From assembly GCF_014023275.1 (NCBI RefSeq), contig NZ_CP054698.1, forward strand, positions 3,906,001-3,970,000: a stretch of 64,000 nt of DNA. Direction: 5' to 3'. Numbering within the stretch: position 1 is the first letter of the stretch; each line of letters opens with the position of its first letter. A model generated the notes under the pieces. It did not search any database. It saw nothing but the letters and a program-made list of their open reading frames with translations, and was not told the origin of the DNA. The translations under genes were made by a program, and so were the position numbers. Of the stretch, positions 1 through 9,802 are shown piece after piece. Source of the DNA: Nostoc edaphicum CCNP1411. Its GTDB lineage: Bacteria > Cyanobacteriota > Cyanobacteriia > Cyanobacteriales > Nostocaceae.

Positions 1-168
1 TTTAATTACGATTACCAAATTGTAAATTTATCTGTAGCAGAGTTTGAGTTTATGCAAAGATGTGATGCTAATGCCACAGTTGCAGAGATATTGACAAATG
101 TAGAACTGGGATTAGATGAGGTAAGAAGCCTTTTGCAACAGCAGTTGATTTTATTGACACCTGCTTAG
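1..168 (+). CDS. C-terminal fragment of an unidentified protein
   Basis: An open frame enters from the left edge and stops with TAG at 166-168, giving the last 55 residues of a protein. It has an acidic stretch (SVAEFEFMQRCDANATVAEI) followed by a helical tail ending QQQLILLTPA. The residue pattern suggests a small helical C-terminal domain. I do not recognise the family, and no start, motif or neighbour on the left is available to assign a function. Confidence 0.55.
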   Translation, partial: FNYDYQIVNLSVAEFEFMQRCDANATVAEILTNVELGLDEVRSLLQQQLILLTPA

Positions 169-198
169 GGAATTCAAGTAAAAAATATCTAATTATTT

Positions 199-447
199 AT
201 TGTGGGATAGCCGAAAGCCACTGGTGTCAACTTAAGCCAAAAATAGCGTACTGATTGGGTGTTGTTCACCCGCCAGGGATTGTAAATCCCTGACTAATTG
301 CTCAAGTCTACTGAAGTAGACTGAAAATTTTTGCGCTATGAAGTCCTCTTCAGAGGACTTTAGCTATGAGACAGGGATTTACAATCCCTGGCGGACGTGC
401 AGTTTCGCGTTAAGTTGACACCAATGCCGAAAGGCCAATCCCACAAT
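199..447. repeat. MITE-like element with nested inverted repeats
   Basis: Nested inverted repeats occupy the space downstream of bioB. The outermost pair is ATTGTGGGAT (199-208) with ATCCCACAAT (438-447). Inside it, TGGTGTCAACTTAA (222-235) pairs perfectly with 410-423, and a 23-bp arm at 270-292 pairs perfectly with 372-394. Two further small hairpins lie at about 305-322 (AGTCTACT/AGTAGACT) and 341-360 (AGTCCTCT/AGAGGACT). There is no open frame of note. The layout fits a non-autonomous element, and as RNA it could also end bioB transcription. Confidence 0.6.
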
Positions 448-454
448 CAGATAT

Positions 455-1462
455 TTACCCTACAACGGCCGAACTTGCTACTTTCTCCTGTCTTTGGGAA
501 GGTGGACGCATTCCCAAACCAAGTAAATTCAGCATTTCTCGGTCAGTATCGTAATCTGGACAGGGAGTTGTTACCGTCAACATCTTATTGTCGTCGCTGG
601 AAAAGATAGAATTAGCTCCTGCCATAAAGCAGAAAGCTTGCTCAACTTGAGAAAGTCTCGCTCTACCGGCACTAAGACGCACATCGGAAGCTGGCATTAA
701 AATTCTGGCTGTGGCAATCATCCGCACAATATCCCAAATGGGGACATCAGGCTGATTTTCTAAGGGTGTGCCTGGTACTTGTGAAAGAATATTAATTGGC
801 ACGGACTCTGGATGTGGATGTAAGTTTGCCAGAGTTTGTAACATTCCAACACGGTCATCTACAGTTTCGCCCAAACCCAGGATACCGCCGGAACAGACAG
901 TGACATTTGTCTGACGGACATTTTCAATCGTGTTCAAGCGATCGCTATATGTCCTTGTGGTAATAATTGTGCTGTAATATTCCTGCGAGGTATCTAAGTT
1001 ATGGTTATAAGCGTAAAGTCCCGCTTCTTCCAATTTTCTGGCTTGATTTGCCGTTAACATACCCAGAGTGCAGCACACTTCTAAACCCATTGCGGTTACA
1101 TCCTTGACCATATCCAGGACTTCCTCAAATTGTGAGTTATCCCGCACTTCTCGCCAAGCAGCACCCATGCAGATGCGACTAACACCAGTTTCTTTAGCTT
1201 TCTGGGCGATGTTAACCACCGTTTCCTTTTCGAGGAGTGCTTGCGCCTTTACCTCTGTTTTATAGCGGGAAGATTGGGCACAGTAGCTACAATCTTCTGG
1301 ACAACCTCCCGTTTTTATCGATATGAGCTTACAAACTTGTATTTTTGTTGGGTCATGATATTGGCGATGCACGCTAGCAGCTTGATAAACAAGCTCTAGC
1401 AATGGCGTGTTGTATATCGCCCGAATCTCTAATTCCTGCCAATCGTAGCGTATTCCCACCAC
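455..1462 (-). CDS. bioB: Biotin synthase BioB
   Basis: This is a radical-SAM enzyme that inserts sulfur into dethiobiotin in the last step of biotin synthesis. The 335-residue length is usual. The radical-SAM cluster motif is clear ([16 protein letters not shown], Cys54, Cys58, Cys61), followed by the conserved [15 protein letters not shown] and GGILGLGE blocks of the TIM barrel. The C-terminus is a short Gln/Ser-rich tail. It stands alone, with a MITE-like repeat just beyond the stop and no other bio gene in view, so regulation within a bio operon cannot be judged. The start GTG/ATG region was taken at 1462; homology begins soon after. Confidence 0.95.
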   Translation of the reverse strand: MVGIRYDWQELEIRAIYNTPLLELVYQAASVHRQYHDPTKIQVCKLISIKTGGCPEDCSYCAQSSRYKTEVKAQALLEKETVVNIAQKAKETGVSRICMGAAWREVRDNSQFEEVLDMVKDVTAMGLEVCCTLGMLTANQARKLEEAGLYAYNHNLDTSQEYYSTIITTRTYSDRLNTIENVRQTNVTVCSGGILGLGETVDDRVGMLQTLANLHPHPESVPINILSQVPGTPLENQPDVPIWDIVRMIATARILMPASDVRLSAGRARLSQVEQAFCFMAGANSIFSSDDNKMLTVTTPCPDYDTDREMLNLLGLGMRPPSQRQEKVASSAVVG

Positions 1463-1859
1463 ATCACTATCCTTCTTGTAAACTGGGTTGAATCTTGAGC
1501 TGTCTTTTGCTTGAATTTCCTGCGGTACAGCGTTTGGGCAAAGCGATTTTATCGAAGTTATGCCCCGGACTGTGCTTTGTCACCCATTGGCTCTCAATCC
1601 TTCCGCTCTAGATATTAGACATCAGCTTATCAAGATTTTGGTTGAATGGCAGATTAAGAGCAAAAATACTCACTCTATTCTGTTGTAAAGGGCATTGGGT
1701 AAAAATGGAAAAACTATCACCCTTGCATAAGTGCGACCCTTGCGTAAGTGCTGATAATAAGACAGCTAATCTAACTGCTGCTACTCAACCACAGGTTATG
1801 AGAGAATTTATAAAATTTAGAGAATGCTCTTGGAAGAGATCCCGCTGATTAAGTAATTT
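1463..1859. other. Intergenic region, bioB upstream side
   Basis: This 397-bp gap between the divergent bioB and acetyltransferase genes should contain both promoters. A short open frame at 1642-1848 has no recognisable features and is not called. I see no RNA gene or clear repeat. Confidence 0.4.
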
Positions 1860-2435
1860 ATGATATCAGAACTGCCAATAATTACAAGCGATCGCCTATT
1901 ATTACGAGCAGCGATCCATGAAGATGTACCCCAAATTCTCAAATACTTTATTGAGAATAAAAGTTATCTCACTCCATTCTACCCTCTGTGGGCGGATGGT
2001 TTTTTCACTGAGGAATATTGGCAGTATCAGATAGAGAATAGTTTTCTGGAATTTATCAATGGGCAATCGTTAAAACTATTTGTTTTTACCAAAAAAAATC
2101 CCACAGTAATTATTGGAACGATCAATTTTAGTAATTTTGTCCGAGGAGCCGCTCATTTTTGCTATGTGGGATATAGCCTTGCTGAAAGGAAACAAGGTAA
2201 AGGATATATGACAGAAGGGCTAAAAGCCGCGACTCAACATGTATTCCAAGAGTTAAATTTTCACCGCATTATGGCTAATTATATGCCTCACAATCGGCGT
2301 AGTGGTAGTGTACTCAAAAGACTCGGTTTTGTCATTGAAGGATATGCTAGAGACTATCTATTAATTAATGGGCAATGGGAAGATCATATTCTGACAAGTC
2401 TCATCAATCCTAATTGGCAAGCACCTAAATTTTAA
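1860..2435 (+). CDS. GNAT family N-acetyltransferase, RimJ/RimL type
   Basis: The 191-residue protein has the architecture of the RimJ/RimL branch of GNAT acetyltransferases, which transfer acetyl from acetyl-CoA to protein N-termini or small amines. Visible marks are the N-terminal ITSDRLLLRAAIHEDVPQIL block, the VGYSLAERKQGKGYMTEGLK acetyl-CoA loop (Q/RxxGxG/A type) and the late NRRSGSVLKRLGFVIEGYAR segment typical of the family. The substrate cannot be told from sequence. It is a single gene between two long spacers, with the start ATG at 1860. Confidence 0.88.
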   Translation: MISELPIITSDRLLLRAAIHEDVPQILKYFIENKSYLTPFYPLWADGFFTEEYWQYQIENSFLEFINGQSLKLFVFTKKNPTVIIGTINFSNFVRGAAHFCYVGYSLAERKQGKGYMTEGLKAATQHVFQELNFHRIMANYMPHNRRSGSVLKRLGFVIEGYARDYLLINGQWEDHILTSLINPNWQAPKF

Positions 2436-2768
2436 AATAATTCGTAATTTAATTGTTAGGGTTATCAATTCATAAAGTAAACCTTAAATTTCCAGGTTCG
2501 TTAAAGCAGCGCACAACGCACTTGGAAATATGGTGCGTTACAGCTAAATTAGATTTTCTCAAACCCTCAAATTCTTACACAGCCTTAACATACCCTAATT
2601 AATATTTACTTTATAAACAGGCTATAATCCTAGATAACAATATCATTATGTGCTCTAGATTTTGATGGTGGCGCTACCATATTTTAGATATGGGTTGGTT
2701 TTTGCATCTATGCTGATGCTGAAGCCAGAGGTAGTATTAAGGGAAGAATGAATTAAGCTTTGCTCGTA
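2436..2768. other. Intergenic region before selO
   Basis: This 333-bp AT-rich spacer contains no convincing gene. A run near 2490-2545 (GCGCACAACGCACTT...GTGCGTTAC) resembles degenerate interspersed repeats of filamentous cyanobacteria. The selO promoter must lie in the right part. Confidence 0.35.
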
Positions 2769-4226
2769 ATGACTCTGGCTGAAACTCCAAACTACAAGAA
2801 TTCTAGCAATCCTTTTCTCACCCTCAACTACGAAAGCGCCTTAGAATCTCTAGGCGATGACTACTATGATGAGGTTGCAGCAGCAGAATTTCCCCAACAC
2901 CTCCTGCGTTGGCGTAACGATGAACTATTACCCCGTTTCGGTCTAGACCCCCAAGTAGTCAAAGACGAAGATTTCATCACAGCCTTTGGCCGATTTCAGG
3001 GGCGCAAACCCTTATTGGCATTGCGTTACCACGGCTATCAATTTGGTGAATATAACGGACAGTTGGGCGATGGTAGGGGCTTTCTCTACGGGCAAGTACG
3101 CGCCAATGATGGCGAATTATACGATTTTGGCACAAAAGGTTCCGGAAGAACGCCCTACTCTCGTGGTGGCGATGGTTTGCTCACGCTCAAAGGTGGGATA
3201 CGGGAAGTTCTGGCTGCGGAAGCACTGCACCACTTAGGTGTACGTACCTCGCGCTGTCTGACCATGATTGAAACAGGTTTACCCCTCTGGCGGGGCGATG
3301 AACCTTCGCCGACTCGTTCATCTGTGATGGTGAGGATGAGCAGTTCTCATATTCGGTTTGGCACTTTTGAGCGACTGCACTATTTCCAGCGTCCAGATTT
3401 AACTAAGAAGCTGTTAGACCACGTAATTGAGCAGTATTATCAACACTTAACTGGTGAAGAAGATAAATATGCCTTGTTTTACGCCGAATTAGTTAAACGG
3501 GTTGCAGAACTAGTAGCCCAATGGATGGCAGCTGGATTTTGTCATGCAGTTCTCAATACTGACAATATGTCGATTACTGGAGAGAGTTTTGATTATGGCC
3601 CTTACGCGTTTATCCCGACTTACAACCCATCCTTTATAGCTGCATATTTTGACTATTATGGACGCTACTGTTACGGTAATCAACCAAGCATTTGTAAGTT
3701 GAATTTACAAATGCTCCAGGAACCTTTAAAGGCGATTATCGATCAAGGCGAAATGGACGCTGGATTAGCTAGATTTGATGAGTATTATCAAGCTGAATAC
3801 AGTTCTTTGATTTTGAAAAAGTTGGGTTTTGTGGAATTGCCAGATGCACAAGCTCAAGAACTATTGAATCTAACGATTGAATTTTTGAAAGAGAGCCAAG
3901 TTGGTTATCACCAATTTTTTTATGAGATGGCTCGTACTTTTTCATCGAAATGGCGAGATGAACCAGGTTTCGTGATGAATAGTTCAGATATTGTACCAGT
4001 ACCGGGTGCGTCAGGAATTTTTGATGATTGGTGCATACTATACCATAAAATTTTGAATGATTTTGATAGCGATTGCACCGATATAATTGCCCAAACTCTA
4101 ACTGTTCATAATCCGAAAACGGCATTATTAAGACCGATGATTGAGTCTACTTGGGAAGCAATTGCTCAGGAAGATAATTGGCAACCTTTTTATGATTTAT
4201 TGCAGCAAATCAAATCTAAAAATTAG
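2769..4226 (+). CDS. selO: Protein adenylyltransferase SelO (UPF0061)
   Basis: SelO is a pseudokinase-fold enzyme that transfers AMP from ATP to Ser, Thr or Tyr of proteins and is linked to redox stress. The 485-residue protein shows the family blocks [34 protein letters not shown] with the following [14 protein letters not shown], and the catalytic-loop block [20 protein letters not shown] took the ATG at 2769 rather than a TTG three codons upstream. It is a single gene. The C-terminus lacks the CxxU/C end seen in selenoprotein members and ends LLQQIKSKN. Confidence 0.93.
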   Translation: MTLAETPNYKNSSNPFLTLNYESALESLGDDYYDEVAAAEFPQHLLRWRNDELLPRFGLDPQVVKDEDFITAFGRFQGRKPLLALRYHGYQFGEYNGQLGDGRGFLYGQVRANDGELYDFGTKGSGRTPYSRGGDGLLTLKGGIREVLAAEALHHLGVRTSRCLTMIETGLPLWRGDEPSPTRSSVMVRMSSSHIRFGTFERLHYFQRPDLTKKLLDHVIEQYYQHLTGEEDKYALFYAELVKRVAELVAQWMAAGFCHAVLNTDNMSITGESFDYGPYAFIPTYNPSFIAAYFDYYGRYCYGNQPSICKLNLQMLQEPLKAIIDQGEMDAGLARFDEYYQAEYSSLILKKLGFVELPDAQAQELLNLTIEFLKESQVGYHQFFYEMARTFSSKWRDEPGFVMNSSDIVPVPGASGIFDDWCILYHKILNDFDSDCTDIIAQTLTVHNPKTALLRPMIESTWEAIAQEDNWQPFYDLLQQIKSKN

Positions 4227-4710
4227 TCAATTATAGCTATTTTATTCTTAATCTCTACAGAGTTATTGAGATTAAATTTTCTGTAATTGACACGACCAAT
4301 AATCTAAGAAGAGACGTTGCATTGCAACGTCTCTACAAACGACTATAAACTAATACGCTTGGGTTAAGCGCTACTTATACAAAATAGTGGGTTTTTGAGA
4401 CGCGATAAATCGCCGTCTCTACAAGTGTTTTGGTCTTATCTGAACTGTATTGAACTATAAAAATCCCGATTTAATTGGGAGAAAATACGTAGGTTTTTTG
4501 TTAAATCTAAAAGTAAAATTTTATTCAGCTTTGGCGATTAGAAATCATCTCTACACAGACTAAATCGAAAGTTCTGATGTTTGTAAACCTGACTTCAAAA
4601 TTATCTTTGTCTAGGTTGGTTATTTTTAAGTCTGCGTAAGTAGAGTTGGTTTGTGTAGTAGAAAATTTTATTTGCCCAATCTTTTTCAAACTTCTATAGC
4701 ATCTAAAAAA
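4227..4710. repeat. Intergenic repeats, including a MITE-like copy
   Basis: The gap holds two small repeats. One is a near-perfect palindrome at 4311-4333 (GAGACGTTGCA/TTGCAACGTCTC). The other is a diverged MITE-like unit at about 4350-4452: its ends AATACGCTTGGGTTAAG and CTTATCTGAACTGTATTG are inverted, and its middle carries GAGACGCGATAAATCGCCGTC. Related copies occur near 8330-8454 and 17033-17124. The rest is AT-rich and should hold the promoter of the TIR-SLOG gene. Confidence 0.6.
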
Positions 4711-5889
4711 ATGAATCAGATATACATATCGTATGCATGGAAAGATAACCAGAGTGAATTAGGCAGACAACGCGAAGAATTGGTTGATAAAATTTGTGCA
4801 GCACTTGTTTCTGAACGTTATAACTTAATTCGCGATCGCAACTATTTAACGCTAGGTAAAAGTATACAGAACTTCATGCAGGAAATCGGGCGTGGTAACT
4901 ATGTAATTCTTGTAGTCAGCGACAAATATTTGCGATCGGAATACTGTATGTTTGAAGCTGTTGAAATCATGAAACACAAGGATTATGAGCAAAAAGTTTT
5001 TCCAGTTGTTTTACAGGATGCCAATATATATACCAAAGAAGGCAAGATAGAGTACATAAAATACTGGAAGCAACAGAGAGAAAAAATAGAAGAAATCATT
5101 GATTCCAAACTATTTTCCCATGAATATTCAGCAATGCATAACGTTGCAGCAAAAATTATAGAAATTTCAGAAAAAATTGATGAGTTTATGTTTTTCATCT
5201 CAGATAAATTAAGCGTAAATCCAACTAATAACTTTAATGCATTTATCAATCAGCTTAATGATGCTATTAGAAATGATGCTGTTCAACTCAGAAGTAAAAA
5301 AAACATTTTAGTTGCAGGAACAGGAAACTTTAATATTCCTGAAGAAGTGAATTGGTGTACTCAAAAGCTTGGTGAAAAAATAGCAGAATATAACTACAAC
5401 CTAATCACAGGTGGATGGGAGGGAGTAGATTATGTTGTAGCGGATAAGTTTGCTGAAAAAATAGCACAAAAAAATATTCGCTTAACCGATAAGTTAACCC
5501 ACTTTGTTCCACAAGGAAAACAACCTGTATTTAAGGGTGGAAAAGTCGAATACACAGAGTCAGGTATTAATGAATGGCTCAATTGTCTGCGACATTCAGA
5601 TTTGGTTATTCTTGTGGGGGGTGTCGGCGGAACTTATGAGACTTATCTGTATGCTAAACAAGAAAAAATTCCGGTGATTCCTATTGTATGCACTAATGGC
5701 GATGCCAAAAAAGTGTTCGACGAAATGCTGGCAAATTGGGATAGTAAATTAATGGGAAATATCTCACCGGAAAAATTCAAGTCACTGAATCAATATATCA
5801 ATGACCCATCAACAGCAGAAGATGTAATAAATGATGTGATGGATATTGTTAACGAAATTATTTTTGCAAAAACCATGTTAAATCTGTAA
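4711..5889 (+). CDS. TIR-SLOG domain protein, putative NAD-cleaving defence effector
   Basis: This 392-residue protein joins an N-terminal TIR domain (about residues 1-140) to a C-terminal SLOG (LOG-like Rossmann) domain (about 195-385). The TIR part begins MNQIYISYAWKDN and has RSEYCMFEA, in which the Glu sits where the catalytic Glu of NADase TIRs lies. The SLOG part has ILVAGTGNF, a GGWEGVDYVVADKF turn and LVILVGGVGGTYE. Known Thoeris ThsA proteins pair SIR2 with SLOG, where SLOG senses a cyclic ADP-ribose isomer. A TIR-SLOG protein could therefore be a nucleotide-triggered NADase, but that is inference. The ATG at 4711 is preferred over an upstream TTG. No partner gene is adjacent. Confidence 0.8.
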   Translation: MNQIYISYAWKDNQSELGRQREELVDKICAALVSERYNLIRDRNYLTLGKSIQNFMQEIGRGNYVILVVSDKYLRSEYCMFEAVEIMKHKDYEQKVFPVVLQDANIYTKEGKIEYIKYWKQQREKIEEIIDSKLFSHEYSAMHNVAAKIIEISEKIDEFMFFISDKLSVNPTNNFNAFINQLNDAIRNDAVQLRSKKNILVAGTGNFNIPEEVNWCTQKLGEKIAEYNYNLITGGWEGVDYVVADKFAEKIAQKNIRLTDKLTHFVPQGKQPVFKGGKVEYTESGINEWLNCLRHSDLVILVGGVGGTYETYLYAKQEKIPVIPIVCTNGDAKKVFDEMLANWDSKLMGNISPEKFKSLNQYINDPSTAEDVINDVMDIVNEIIFAKTMLNL

Positions 5890-6050
5890 AGGGTCAGAAT
5901 TCAGGAGTCAGGAGTCAGAATCCAGAATGAATTTTTTTAACGAGCCGCACAGACGCAAGCAAAGCGGCTATTCTACGAGTTTTCCGTTCGCGCTAGCGTC
6001 TCCCCTTGGGAGAAAGAGTACCCACAAAGGGTAGCTTTTCCTCCCCACTT

Positions 6051-7775
6051 CTAACTAAACTGTTGGGCATAAAACCGCGCATAGCGATGTTCTAAAGCTA
6101 ATAATTCTTCATGGGTTCCCGATTCGACGATTTGTCCCTGTTCGAGAACTAAAATGCGATCGCACCTTCTAACTGTCGATAAACGGTGAGCAATAATAAA
6201 CACCGTCCGTTTTTCCATCAATCTTTCCAGTGCTTCCTGTACCAGTGCTTCTGACTCGGAATCTAATGCTGATGTCGCCTCATCAAGAATCAATATTTGG
6301 GGATTGAGGAGAACAGCACGAGCGATCGCAATTCTTTGTCTTTGTCCACCAGATAAGTTTACCCCACGTTCACCCACCCAAGTCTTATAACCCTCTGGCA
6401 GTTGGCTAATAAACTGATGAGCATTAGCAATTTTTGCCGCCTCTTTAACTGCTTTGATGTCAAAAATATATTGTCCAAAGGCGATATTTTGAGCAATCGT
6501 CCCCGAAAACATGATGGTTTCTTGAGGAACAATCCCAATTTGTCGCCGCAGACTATGCAGTTTCACATCCCGAATATCAACATCGTCAATTAAAATTTGA
6601 CCAACTTCAGGATCGTAAAAACGGGGGAGAAGATTCACAAAAGTGGTTTTACCAGCACCAGAAGCACCCACAAGTGCGATCGCTTCACCTGGCGATACCA
6701 ATAAGCTGATATCTTTTAATACGGGTTCACCTGGTTTATAGGCGAAGGAAATATGACGATATTCTACTTTGCCATTGACTGGGGGGAGAGCGATCGCATT
6801 TATCTTTTCGATCACCGTCGGCTGAATTGCCATCAATTCAAAAACGCGGTCAACAGATGCTTCACCCTGCTTAAATTCGTTGTAGTTATTAGTAGTGTGA
6901 CCAATGGGATCAATTAACAGCGCCGCCGCCGCCAGATAGCTGAAAAAATTCGCCACTGTCAAGTTGTTTTGGGAAATTTGCCACGCTCCCACAATCAGTA
7001 ACGATAACGCACTTAAGGCTTCCAGAAATCCGATGATCGGAATCTGAATTGCTTTGAGGCGTTCGGCTGAGTATTTTGCTTTCAGGCTGCGTTCTGCTTC
7101 ATAGCCAAAGCGGGCGATTTCGTAATTTTCGGCAGCAAAAGCTTGTACCAAACGAATACCGTTGAAGACTTCCGCCAGGATGGCTGATAAACCCGACACG
7201 CGATTTTGACTTTTTAAGGAATACTTGCCCAACCGTTCACCAAACCAGCCGATTAAAATACCCATCAGCGGGGCAATTATGACTGTTGCGAGTGTCAGTT
7301 GCCAATTTAGGTAAACCATGTAAATTGGAATTGCTACCAACTGCAAAATGCAGGGGATAAAGTCGTGAAATACTTTATTTACCACTTCGCCAACGCGGTC
7401 AACATCTTCTGTGAGGCGGTAAGATAAATCACCTGCTTTTGCTGTTTCAAAATAGCTGAGATTTAACTTTTGAAGATGGGCGTAGACTTGCTGGCGGAGA
7501 TGAAAAGCCACTCGCAAAGAAGCTTTCGCCATGTACATATCTTGTATAGACTGAAATAAGCCTCTGACAAGAAAGACTAAGGCACAGCTGCCAGTTATTT
7601 GAGCGATCGCTACTACATTACCTTGTGCAAAGGGAGTTGCCAATTTCCCGGCAAGATTGATCAACACTAATGTCGCCAGTACGTATCCCAAGATACCAAC
7701 AAGTCCCTTGGCGATAGTTTGCCACTGGAGTTGGATATAAGGCAGTAGTTGCAAATAATTAGAACGGGTTTTCAA
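6051..7775 (-). CDS. ABC exporter, fused membrane and ATPase domains
   Basis: A 574-residue half-transporter of the MsbA/type IV exporter class. The N-terminal 320 residues hold the membrane domain with about six hydrophobic segments. The ATPase domain follows with Walker A GASGAGKTT, signature LSGGQRQR, Walker B ILILDEATSALD and the H-loop IIAHRLSTVRR. It would act as a homodimer exporting a lipid, peptide or polysaccharide-linked substrate; several such exporters serve heterocyst envelope formation in this group, but nothing here fixes the substrate. It is a single gene, convergent with the TIR-SLOG gene. Confidence 0.9.
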   Translation of the reverse strand: MKTRSNYLQLLPYIQLQWQTIAKGLVGILGYVLATLVLINLAGKLATPFAQGNVVAIAQITGSCALVFLVRGLFQSIQDMYMAKASLRVAFHLRQQVYAHLQKLNLSYFETAKAGDLSYRLTEDVDRVGEVVNKVFHDFIPCILQLVAIPIYMVYLNWQLTLATVIIAPLMGILIGWFGERLGKYSLKSQNRVSGLSAILAEVFNGIRLVQAFAAENYEIARFGYEAERSLKAKYSAERLKAIQIPIIGFLEALSALSLLIVGAWQISQNNLTVANFFSYLAAAALLIDPIGHTTNNYNEFKQGEASVDRVFELMAIQPTVIEKINAIALPPVNGKVEYRHISFAYKPGEPVLKDISLLVSPGEAIALVGASGAGKTTFVNLLPRFYDPEVGQILIDDVDIRDVKLHSLRRQIGIVPQETIMFSGTIAQNIAFGQYIFDIKAVKEAAKIANAHQFISQLPEGYKTWVGERGVNLSGGQRQRIAIARAVLLNPQILILDEATSALDSESEALVQEALERLMEKRTVFIIAHRLSTVRRCDRILVLEQGQIVESGTHEELLALEHRYARFYAQQFS

Positions 7776-7893
7776 ACTCGAAAGTCCACAACAATATTTT
7801 CCTTTGTTTGACGCTAGCAGTTTTTGGTGAGTTTCTGAACACTTAACTAATTACTGTTTTAGGGTTGATCATAGAGTTTCCCGGTGTTCTTCT

Positions 7894-8268
7894 ATGATTG
7901 AAGTGGAATGTTCATTCGAGCAATCTTGCTTTATGAAACTGGAAGAGTATTTCAACGCCCTTGCACCAGATGACATCCGACTCAAAGGAACCCGCATTGG
8001 GATTGAGAGCATTCTTTACGAGTATATCTATCACTGCAAAACACCAGAAGAAATTGCTGAACAATTTCATACGGTGACGTTGGAACAGGTTTACGCCACG
8101 ATTTTGTATTACTTGCATCATCGTTCAGAGGTTGATGCGTATCTGGTAGATTGGTTGGAATTTTCCCGAACCATACGCGAAGAGCAACAGCAAAATCCGT
8201 CTCCTGCCAGGATGAGGTTTCGGCGGATGCAGGAAGAAAATGCTCTAAAGCAGTTACAGGAAAGCTAA
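7894..8268 (+). CDS. DUF433 family antitoxin-like protein
   Basis: This 124-residue protein has the DUF433 fold (LKGTRIGIESILYEYIYHCKTPEEIA, then a helical EQVYATILYYLHHR). DUF433 proteins are usually antitoxins paired with DUF5615/PIN-like toxins. The stop overlaps the ATG of the next frame (TAATG at 8266-8270), as in a toxin-antitoxin operon. ATG at 7933 is an alternative start and would give a protein closer to the usual family length. Its toxin partner is truncated, so this is an orphan antitoxin. Confidence 0.8.
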   Translation: MIEVECSFEQSCFMKLEEYFNALAPDDIRLKGTRIGIESILYEYIYHCKTPEEIAEQFHTVTLEQVYATILYYLHHRSEVDAYLVDWLEFSRTIREEQQQNPSPARMRFRRMQEENALKQLQES

Positions 8269-8354
8269 TGGCAATTCGGTATCTGTTGGATGAACATCTG
8301 AATCCTACATATCGTTCTCAACTTGTGCATAGATTAAGACAAGAGACGCGATGA
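8268..8354 (+). pseudogene. Truncated DUF5615/PIN-like toxin gene
   Basis: The frame starts MAIRYLLDEHLNPTYRSQL, which is the N-terminal signature of DUF5615 toxins (first catalytic Asp in LLDE). After about 23 residues the frame runs into a MITE-like palindrome and stops at 8352-8354. The family is normally about 110-120 residues and no remainder of it is visible after the insertion, so the toxin is dead. Translation would be coupled to the DUF433 gene by the TAATG overlap. Confidence 0.75.
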
Positions 8355-8454
8355 ATCGCCGTCTCTACAAAGGACTGATTATTGTAGAGACGGCGATTTA
8401 TCGCGTCTTTGTGATCTAGAATTTTCATCAAAAAACCTTAACCGAACTCAATAC
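8325..8454. repeat. MITE-like repeat interrupting the toxin gene
   Basis: The element has a right end CTTAACCGAACTCAATAC (8437-8454) and a degenerate left end around GATTAAG. Its middle carries two inverted copies of GAGACGCGATGAATCGCC, the second in the form GGCGATTTATCGCGTC. Segment by segment it matches the element at 17033-17124 read on the other strand (TTAAG.CAAGAGACGCGAT, TTTGT.ATCTAG, TCATCAAAAAA). To its right, 8460-8745 holds G-rich and C-rich low-complexity runs and inverted copies of AATTCGTAATT, with no gene. Confidence 0.65.
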
Positions 8455-8745
8455 TTGTCGGGTTTTGGGGAAAAGGGGAAGGTGGGGCCCCCTCTGGGGA
8501 TAAGGGGCGGGGGAAAGGGGAAAGAAAAAACCTTTAACCTTTACCCTTTAACCTTTTCCCCAAACCCAATTCCGAGTTAAAAATCCTTAACCGAGCAGTA
8601 TTGTAACCGAACTAACGTATTGCTTTCACCCCTCACTTATCCTAAAAAATTAGCCCCCTCCTTACTTGCAAGGAGAGGGCTAAATTTATCTGAAAAATAA
8701 TTCGTAATTTTCCGGTTGAATTACGAACTACGAATTACGAATTAC

Positions 8746-9744
8746 TTAATATCCGCCTTCTTCTTCGTATTCCGGCTGTCTTTCCTTGATTTTTTTGGGA
8801 ATATTCACAGGCTTCGGCTCATCTTCCCAAGCATCGCCCTCTACGTCGTCATAATCATCGTATTCATCAACATAAGGCTTGCTGTAAGGCTTGGCTTCAT
8901 ACTTTAGCGGCTGCTGCGGTTGTTGATATCTGTCGTTGCCTGTTGCCTCGCTCCAGTTATCTTCTTCCTCATCTTCTTCGTATTGAATAGATTCATACTG
9001 CCGCGCCTTCATTACCTGACGCTGTGGCCTTTCTTCTTCCACATAGTCTTCATTCCATTCTTCTTCCCGCGCTACGGGTTCGGGGGCGCGAACTTTTTGC
9101 CTGGGTGGCTGCAATGGGACTCCGCTAGGTAGTTGATTGGCTGGTGCAACTTGGCGCGGTGGAGTATAGCCGTATTCTTCTTGTTCATCGCGCTCCCAGG
9201 GTGCTTTTCCGATACCCAGGCGCTCTAGTAAACCAACTGTCAACTGGTCTACCCGTTCTTCGGCTCCCTCAAACACAATCAACCGATTGGGGCCAGTGCT
9301 GACAATTTCATCTACTGAGAACTCATAAGTACTCACAAATTGATCGGGAATTTGGGGCAATCCTAAAGAAGCAATAACTATGGAGTTAAGCTTCCCGGTT
9401 TCGCCGTCGAACTTGAAGCCCCGAACTTTGCCTAGTACTTCACCTGTTTCTGTAATTACTTCCCAGTTAATCAGATTACTGAGAGATTCAACTTCGATAT
9501 CTTCAATTACATCTTCGTTATCAACTAGGATGACATCACCAATCTGGCTGATGTTGTTGAGGTACATGTAGCGCGGTATGCCCGAAATAGAGATCAGGCT
9601 GTCTCGCAAACCAAGAGCCACAACCTCTCGCTGATCAATATCAACCCAGACTTGACTGATGATGCCTAACCGCTTGCCGTTGTCGCGGGTAATCACCTGG
9701 GTATTTAATATGTCGGAACGCCTAATTATCTGTTCGGAGGTCAT
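8746..9744 (-). CDS. PRC-barrel domain protein with acidic disordered tail
   Basis: The 332-residue protein has two PRC-barrel domains (about 1-80 and 85-165; RRSDILNTQVITRDNGKRLG and INWEVITETGEVLGKVRG). PRC barrels occur in photosynthetic reaction-centre H subunits and in RimM. The second half (about 185-332) is Pro/Gln/Glu/Asp-rich, low in complexity and probably disordered (EEDEEEDNW, YDDYDDVEGDAWEDE). It lies 58 bp downstream of smc on the same strand and may be co-transcribed with it. The role is unknown; protein-protein assembly is the likeliest guess. Confidence 0.85.
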   Translation of the reverse strand: MTSEQIIRRSDILNTQVITRDNGKRLGIISQVWVDIDQREVVALGLRDSLISISGIPRYMYLNNISQIGDVILVDNEDVIEDIEVESLSNLINWEVITETGEVLGKVRGFKFDGETGKLNSIVIASLGLPQIPDQFVSTYEFSVDEIVSTGPNRLIVFEGAEERVDQLTVGLLERLGIGKAPWERDEQEEYGYTPPRQVAPANQLPSGVPLQPPRQKVRAPEPVAREEEWNEDYVEEERPQRQVMKARQYESIQYEEDEEEDNWSEATGNDRYQQPQQPLKYEAKPYSKPYVDEYDDYDDVEGDAWEDEPKPVNIPKKIKERQPEYEEEGGY

Positions 9745-9802
9745 TCTATACCGAGTCCTGATCTCGAATCCGGTTTATCTATACACTATTATTAACAAAA
9801 AC

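Noticed and set aside
1642..1848. A 68-residue frame between bioB and the acetyltransferase
   Set aside because: No conserved motif and no convincing ribosome site; composition resembles non-coding DNA.
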